64,000 bases of DNA from Pseudoroseicyclus aestuarii (GTDB lineage: Bacteria; Pseudomonadota; Alphaproteobacteria; Rhodobacterales; Rhodobacteraceae), in assembly GCF_003217255.1 (NCBI RefSeq), contig NZ_QJTE01000003.1, positions 1-64,000 of the forward strand, written 5' to 3'. Shown here piece by piece: positions 60,088-64,000 of the stretch (position 1 is the stretch's first letter; every line of letters starts with the position of its first letter). The translations under genes and the position numbers were made by a program. The notes under the pieces are model-generated. The model had not been told where the DNA came from and made no database searches. It was given only the letters and a program-made list of their open reading frames with translations.

Positions 60088-61053
60088 TCAGGCATCGCCG
60101 ATCAGCTGCGCGTCCTCGCAGGCGTGGCGGGCGCATTCCATCTCGAGCGTGACGTGGCCGATGCCGAAGCGCTCGGCCAGCGCGGCCTTGATCCGCGCCT
60201 TGATCGCATCGGCCTGATCCCAGCGCCCCGGCTCGAGGACCACGTGGCTTTCGAGGGCGGGGGTATTCTCCTGCATCTCCCACAGGTGGACATGGTGCAG
60301 GTCCGCGACGCCCTCGATGCCGCGCAGCGCCGCCAGCACCTCCTGCGTGTCCAGCCCCGCGGGCGCGCCGAGCATCAGCACGCGGATCACGCCGCCGATC
60401 TCCGAAACCGACATCCACAGGATATAGCCCGCGATCACCAGCGTCAGCAGCGGGTCGAGGATCGTCCAGCCGAACAGCAACACGCCCGCCCCGGCGATGA
60501 TCACCGCGACGGAGCCGGCGGCATCGGCGAGGTTGTGCAGGAAGGCGGCGCGGATGTTCGCGCTGCCCTTCGACATGGAAAAGGTCAGCAGCGCAGTCGC
60601 CAGATCCACCACCAGCGCGAGGGCGGCGACCCAGATCACGATCCAGCCGCGCACCGGCTCGGGCTCGGCCAGCCGCCAGAGCGCTTCGTATCCGAGGTAG
60701 AGGCCGAGGATGATCAGCGTGGTGTAGTTCACCAGCGCGGCGACGACTTCGGCCCGGCCATAGCCGAAGGTCATCACCGCATCGGCCGGGCGCCGCGCGA
60801 TCTTGCGGGCGACGAAGGCGATCACCAGAGAGAGCGCGTGGCTGAGGTTGTGCAGCGCATCCGCGATCAGCGCGAGGCTGCCCGAGACGAGGCCACCCAC
60901 CACCTGCGCCACCGTCAGCAGCAGGTTCACCCCGATGGCCCCCGCGACACGCCAGTCGCCCGCGGCGGGGTCGATGTGGTGGTGGGCATGGCCGTGGCCG
61001 TGTCCTTGCCCGTGGTCATGCCCGTGCGAATGATGGTGGCCGCCGCCGCTCAT
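60088..61053 (-). CDS. Cation diffusion facilitator metal-efflux transporter
   Basis: Inner-membrane proton-driven exporter of divalent metals (Zn, Co or similar); 321 residues with six helices and a cytoplasmic C-terminal domain. The N-terminus is a His-rich metal-binding stretch (HHHSHGHDHGQGHGHGHAHHH in parts). Helix 5 has the normal HNLAD site (H173/D177). Helix 2 has HNLSH (H68/H72) where most CzcD-type pumps have His-x3-Asp. It is transcribed divergently from the MerR gene, from a MerR-type promoter, so it is probably induced by metal. Confidence 0.92.
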   Translation of the reverse strand: MSGGGHHHSHGHDHGQGHGHGHAHHHIDPAAGDWRVAGAIGVNLLLTVAQVVGGLVSGSLALIADALHNLSHALSLVIAFVARKIARRPADAVMTFGYGRAEVVAALVNYTTLIILGLYLGYEALWRLAEPEPVRGWIVIWVAALALVVDLATALLTFSMSKGSANIRAAFLHNLADAAGSVAVIIAGAGVLLFGWTILDPLLTLVIAGYILWMSVSEIGGVIRVLMLGAPAGLDTQEVLAALRGIEGVADLHHVHLWEMQENTPALESHVVLEPGRWDQADAIKARIKAALAERFGIGHVTLEMECARHACEDAQLIGDA

Positions 61054-61082
61054 GGCGCTCTCCTTGCTTGCCTGGCGGAGAG

Positions 61083-61113
61083 AACCTAGTCTCTCTAGTC
61101 GCTAGAGGGTCAA
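61083..61113 (-). promoter_or_regulatory. MerR-type promoter and operator for the CDF gene
   Basis: On the minus strand the -35 box TTGACC (61113-61108) and -10 box TAGGTT (61088-61083) are 19 bases apart, the over-long spacing typical for MerR-regulated promoters. The spacer holds the perfect dyad CTCTAG-CGA-CTAGAG (61093-61107), the expected binding site for the adjacent MerR protein. It drives the CDF gene, starting about 30 bases before its ATG. Confidence 0.82.
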
Positions 61114-61125
61114 GGGAGCCACATC

Positions 61126-61539
61126 ATGTTTTCCATCGGAGAGCTTGCGGCGCGGACCGGCCTCAAGGTGCAGACGATCCGCTGGTACGAAGGGCAGGGG
61201 CTGATCGAGGAGCCGGCGCGCACCGAGGGCGGCCAGCGCCGCTACGACGAGGAGGGGCTGCGCCGCCTCGCCTTCATCAAGCATGCGCGCGACCTTGGCC
61301 TGCCGCTCGATTCGGTGCGGGCGCTGATCGCCCTGCAGGGGCGCGAGGGGGCGCCCTGCGACGGCGCGCATCGGATCGCCGCCGAGCATCTGGAGGCCCT
61401 GCGAGAGCGGATCGCCCGGCTGCAGCGGCTGGAGGCGGAGCTGGCGCGCATCGCGGCCATCGACGACGCGGGCGAGGCCGGGAATTGCCGCGTACTCGAC
61501 GCTTTCGCCGATCACGGCGCCTGCCGGGCCCCGCACTAG
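61126..61539 (+). CDS. MerR-family metal-responsive regulator
   Basis: MerR regulator of 137 residues. Winged helix (MFSIGELAARTGLKVQTIRWYE) at 1-22 and the following RRYDEEGLRRLAFIKHARDLG are standard; a coiled-coil dimerisation helix follows (AAEHLEALRERIARLQRLEAEL in parts). Cys78, Cys121 and Cys133 are placed as in CadR/PbrR/ZntR-type metal sensors. It is divergent from the CDF pump and should bind the dyad between them. The TAG stop shares CTAG with the convergent OmpA-like gene. Confidence 0.9.
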   Translation: MFSIGELAARTGLKVQTIRWYEGQGLIEEPARTEGGQRRYDEEGLRRLAFIKHARDLGLPLDSVRALIALQGREGAPCDGAHRIAAEHLEALRERIARLQRLEAELARIAAIDDAGEAGNCRVLDAFADHGACRAPH

Positions 61540-62432
61540 GGCAGCAGCACTGCCTCGACCCGGCGATTGGCCTCGCGTCCCGCGGGCACGGCATTGCTGG
61601 CGAGGGGAGAGAGCCAGCCCATCCCCTGCGCCTGCATCCGCGCGGCCCCTACGCCCAGCCCCTCGAGCGCCTGCATCACCGCCGCGGCGCGGGCGCGCGA
61701 GAGGGCGATGTTGCCGTCGAGCGCGCCGGTGGCGTCCGTATGGCCGACCAGCGCGATGCGGGCCTCGGGATTGTCCGCCATCCACTCCGCCAGCGCCTCC
61801 AGCGCCGGGTAGTCTCCGGTCGGCAGGGCCGTGGCGCCAGAGGCGAACTCGATGCCGGAGAGCACGGCATGCCCCGCCGCCTCAAGCGCGGCACCGATTC
61901 CGGCGGGTGCCTCTGCCTCCACCACGGCCTGTGCCGCCGGTTCGGGCCGCGCCTCCGCGGGCGACAGGCGCAGGATCTGCAGGTAGCCCGCCGTCTCGCT
62001 GCGGCTGGCCAGCAGCGTCAGCCCGCGGTCCCCGCGCCGGGCGGAGAGGAAGCGGAAATCGCCGAGGTTGACGAACATCTCCGGCGGCGGCACCGCATCG
62101 ATGCCGAAGCGGAAGTCGAAGCCGCCGCAGCCCTCGGTCCCGCAGTCGAGCAGGATCTCCCATCCCGCGGCCTCGACCTGCTGGCGCAGCGGCGCCATGA
62201 GCTGGGCGGTGGTGCGGGTGCCGGGGATGCGCCAGACCTGCCGCGACAGGCTGCCCGTCAGGGCCTGCGCCGGCGGGGCCGCGCCCTCGGCCGGTGCGGT
62301 CGGCAGGGCGAGGCTGGCGGCCTCCTCCGCCTCCTCGATCACGCGGGTCGCGCCGGACGGCAGGTCCAGCCCCTGCGCGGTGGCGGGGGCAGGGGTGAGA
62401 GCCCAGAGCAGGATCAGGAGGCGCGCCTTCAC
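61536..62432 (-). CDS. OmpA-family exported protein
   Basis: A 298-residue protein with a signal peptide (LLILLWALTPAPATAQG) and a C-terminal OmpA-like peptidoglycan-binding domain (about 185-298; ARIALVGHTDATG, NIALSRARAAAVMQAL, REANRRVEAVLLP). The middle part contains LLDCGTEGCGGFDFRFGID with a likely disulfide. It anchors the envelope to murein. The GTG start overlaps the GNAT stop (GTGA). Confidence 0.87.
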   Translation of the reverse strand: MKARLLILLWALTPAPATAQGLDLPSGATRVIEEAEEAASLALPTAPAEGAAPPAQALTGSLSRQVWRIPGTRTTAQLMAPLRQQVEAAGWEILLDCGTEGCGGFDFRFGIDAVPPPEMFVNLGDFRFLSARRGDRGLTLLASRSETAGYLQILRLSPAEARPEPAAQAVVEAEAPAGIGAALEAAGHAVLSGIEFASGATALPTGDYPALEALAEWMADNPEARIALVGHTDATGALDGNIALSRARAAAVMQALEGLGVGAARMQAQGMGWLSPLASNAVPAGREANRRVEAVLLP

Positions 62433-63163
62433 GCGTCTGCGCGGCGGTAGTGGTAGCCGCCCACCTCGGCCAGGCCAGCCGAGCGGTAGAGCGCCAGCGC
62501 GCCCGCGTTCGCGCGCGTCACCGCCATCGCCAGCCACGCCGCGCCCCGGTCCCGCGCCCAGCCCGCGGCCCCGGCCAGGATCGCCCGGCCAAAGCCCCGG
62601 CGGCGGCAGTCCCGCCGCACCTCGAGCGCGTGGAGCACGGCGATGCCCTCCGCGCAGGCGACGAAGCCGGTCGCGGCAAGCCGCCCCTCCTGCGGGGCCA
62701 GCAGTACGGTCTTGGGGCCCGCGGCGCGGGCCATGACGGCTTGCCGGCCCGCGTCGATGCCGCCTGCCAGCCAAAGCGCTTCGGCCTCTGCCGGGGGCGG
62801 CCAGGCACAGGCCGCGCCCGCCTCCTGCGCCATTCCGGCAACCCGCGCGGCGAGGATCACCGTGGGATCGGCCGTCCTGTATTCGCGCTGCGCCAGAAGA
62901 TCGTCGAGGGCGGCATCCTCGGGCCGGCTCGCGCGGATCATGAACAGCGGGACCTGGCCCATGCGCCTCATCGCGGCCTCGGCGGCGGCAATGTCATCGG
63001 GCGCGACGGGACCATGGGAGGTGGCGGCGCTGGTGCGGCTGCCGCCGCCCAGCCCCTCGCGCAGCAGGACGGGGCCCTGCGACCAGGCGCGGGCGGGCGG
63101 CCATGTCGCTGCCATGGCGCTGGCCAGCGCCGCGGGATCGGGCGCCACGCCGCCCTCCGTCAC
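62429..63163 (-). CDS. GNAT-family N-acetyltransferase
   Basis: Acetyl-CoA-dependent acetyltransferase of 244 residues. The C-terminal GNAT domain has motif A as VRRDCRRRGFGRAIL and the late ALALYRSAGLAEVGGYHY. The N-terminal 100 residues are a degenerate second GNAT-like domain. Conserved in Rhodobacteraceae with the CinA-like gene. Its GTG start overlaps the CinA-like stop (GTGA). Substrate unknown. Confidence 0.85.
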   Translation of the reverse strand: MTEGGVAPDPAALASAMAATWPPARAWSQGPVLLREGLGGGSRTSAATSHGPVAPDDIAAAEAAMRRMGQVPLFMIRASRPEDAALDDLLAQREYRTADPTVILAARVAGMAQEAGAACAWPPPAEAEALWLAGGIDAGRQAVMARAAGPKTVLLAPQEGRLAATGFVACAEGIAVLHALEVRRDCRRRGFGRAILAGAAGWARDRGAAWLAMAVTRANAGALALYRSAGLAEVGGYHYRRADA

Positions 63164-63882
63164 GGCGCCAGCAGCGTCGAGAGCCGGACGATCGCCTCGT
63201 CCACGCGGGCGCCGTCCGGGCCGCGCACAACGACGTTCACGCCATGGCCGCCGTCTTTCTCGAAGGGGTAGGAGCCGACGGAGAGATCGGAAAACTCCGC
63301 CGCCAGATCGGTCAGCACGCCCGCGATATCGCCCTCGCCGCGATCCACGCGCAGGGTCTGCGACAGCAGCGGGCGCCCGCCGGTCAGCCCCGGCAGTAGC
63401 CCCGCGAGCATCGCCTCGAAGATCGACGGCACGCCGGCCATGACGTGGATGTTGCGGATCGAGAATCCGGGCGCCGCGCTGATCGGGTTGTCGATCAGCG
63501 TCGCGCCTTCGGGGATGCGGGCCATCCGGCGCCGCGCGTCGTTCAGGCTCTGGCCACGGGCGGTGTAGTGCCGCTCGAGGATCTCGAGCGCATCGGCGCG
63601 CTCGGTGATCGGCAGGTCCAGCGCCGCCGCCACCGCCTCGGCGGTGATGTCGTCATGCGTCGGCCCGATGCCGCCCGAGGTGAAGACATGGGCGTAGCGC
63701 CCGGACAGCTTCCAGACGGCATCGGCGATGGCCGTGCTCTCGTCCGAGATGAAGCGCACCTCGCGCAGGTCGATGCCGCGCAGCGTCAGCTCCTGCGCGA
63801 GGTGGTGAAAGTTCTTGTCGCGGGTGCGGCCCGACAGGATCTCGTCGCCGATGACGAGCATGGCGGCTGTGGGATTGGGCAT
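63160..63882 (-). CDS. CinA-like molybdopterin-binding-domain protein
   Basis: A 240-residue protein made only of the MoCF-biosynthesis/CinA N-terminal domain; the C-terminal nicotinamide-nucleotide amidase part of full CinA is absent. Motifs: AMLVIGDEILSGRTRDKN, FTSGGIGPTHDDITAEAVA and NPISAAPGFSIRNIHVMAGVP. Related enzymes hydrolyse ADP-ribose or similar nucleotides; the physiological role of the single-domain form is uncertain. First gene of the CinA-like / GNAT / OmpA-like operon. Confidence 0.9.
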   Translation of the reverse strand: MPNPTAAMLVIGDEILSGRTRDKNFHHLAQELTLRGIDLREVRFISDESTAIADAVWKLSGRYAHVFTSGGIGPTHDDITAEAVAAALDLPITERADALEILERHYTARGQSLNDARRRMARIPEGATLIDNPISAAPGFSIRNIHVMAGVPSIFEAMLAGLLPGLTGGRPLLSQTLRVDRGEGDIAGVLTDLAAEFSDLSVGSYPFEKDGGHGVNVVVRGPDGARVDEAIVRLSTLLAP

Positions 63883-64000
63883 CTCGGGCCTCGTGGCGGT
63901 TGGGCCGCGGCGCTGGCCGCGCGGCCCCTTCGAGGCGGCACGGGCCGTCCCGGCGGGGTGGATTCATACCGTCACAAAGCCTATGTGAAGCCATGGACGA
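63883..64000. other. Right-edge intergenic region
   Basis: This presumably contains the promoter of the CinA-like operon. An ATG at 63993 on the plus strand could start a gene that continues beyond the window, but only two complete codons after it are visible. Confidence 0.3.

Noticed and set aside
63993-64000. ATG at the right edge as a gene start
   Set aside because: Only two complete codons follow before the window ends and no clear ribosome binding site is visible, so a gene cannot be supported.

Overview
The window is GC-rich, almost fully coding alphaproteobacterial chromosome. The following point to the family Rhodobacteraceae sensu lato (roseobacter/Rhodobacter relatives): the chain leuS - DUF3576 lipoprotein - lptE - holA; an acidic Rhodobacter-type porin; TRAP transporters with a TakP-like binding protein; a short intergenic GGGATATTT...AAGAGAAGA repeat; and possible EcfG-type promoters. 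Many secreted proteins are rich in Asp/Glu, which fits a marine or halotolerant life. No insertion sequence, prophage, CRISPR array or rRNA operon was seen. The only RNA gene found is an initiator tRNA at the left edge.

Layout. 1-3.6 kb: tRNA-fMet and a TRAP transporter whose membrane subunits and binding protein are convergent. 3.8-7.6 kb: a heterodimeric ABC exporter with one canonical and one degenerate ATP site. 7.7-17.1 kb: a sugar-uptake and breakdown operon (ABC importer, GH2 glycosidase, an oxidoreductase fusing GFO/IDH/MocA and aldo-keto reductase domains) under a divergent MelR-like AraC regulator. 17.2-22.1 kb: an AttEFGH-like set (MacB/LolD-type ATPase, FtsX-type permease, AttH/CrtC-like lipocalin) interrupted by an outer-membrane barrel gene on the other strand. 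22.2-26.5 kb: GH13 alpha-glucosidase, SDR, HNH protein and HI0933-type flavoprotein. 26.5-29.8 kb: exopolysaccharide genes yjbH-yjbF plus a YjbE-like small protein. 29.9-34.5 kb: holA, lptE, leuS and a DUF3576 lipoprotein. 34.6-42.8 kb: porin, yggS, zapE, folC-accD and ilvD, all housekeeping or envelope genes.

42.8-54.9 kb is the most unusual region. A ferritin-like DUF892 gene with a near-consensus EcfG promoter is followed by an eight-gene minus-strand glycan operon in which every junction is a 4-base ATGA overlap. It encodes a methyltransferase, a UDP-glucuronate decarboxylase-like SDR, three CgeB-like glycosyltransferases in tandem, a GT4 glycosyltransferase, a fusion of a clan GH-A glycosidase to a CDP-paratose-2-epimerase-like SDR, and a dTDP-rhamnose-4-epimerase-like SDR. 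An MDR dehydrogenase and a GFO/IDH/MocA oxidoreductase diverge from it. No exporter, flippase, polymerase or signal peptide is encoded, so the product may be a cytoplasmic glycoside. A weaker EcfG-like promoter lies upstream, suggesting a stress link. This is the best candidate for an undescribed system.

55-64 kb: Ca2+/Na+ antiporter-type protein, secreted GH16 glycanase, small conserved proteins, LysR regulator, a CDF metal-efflux pump facing a MerR regulator across a textbook MerR promoter with a 19-base spacer, and a CinA-like / GNAT / OmpA-like operon.
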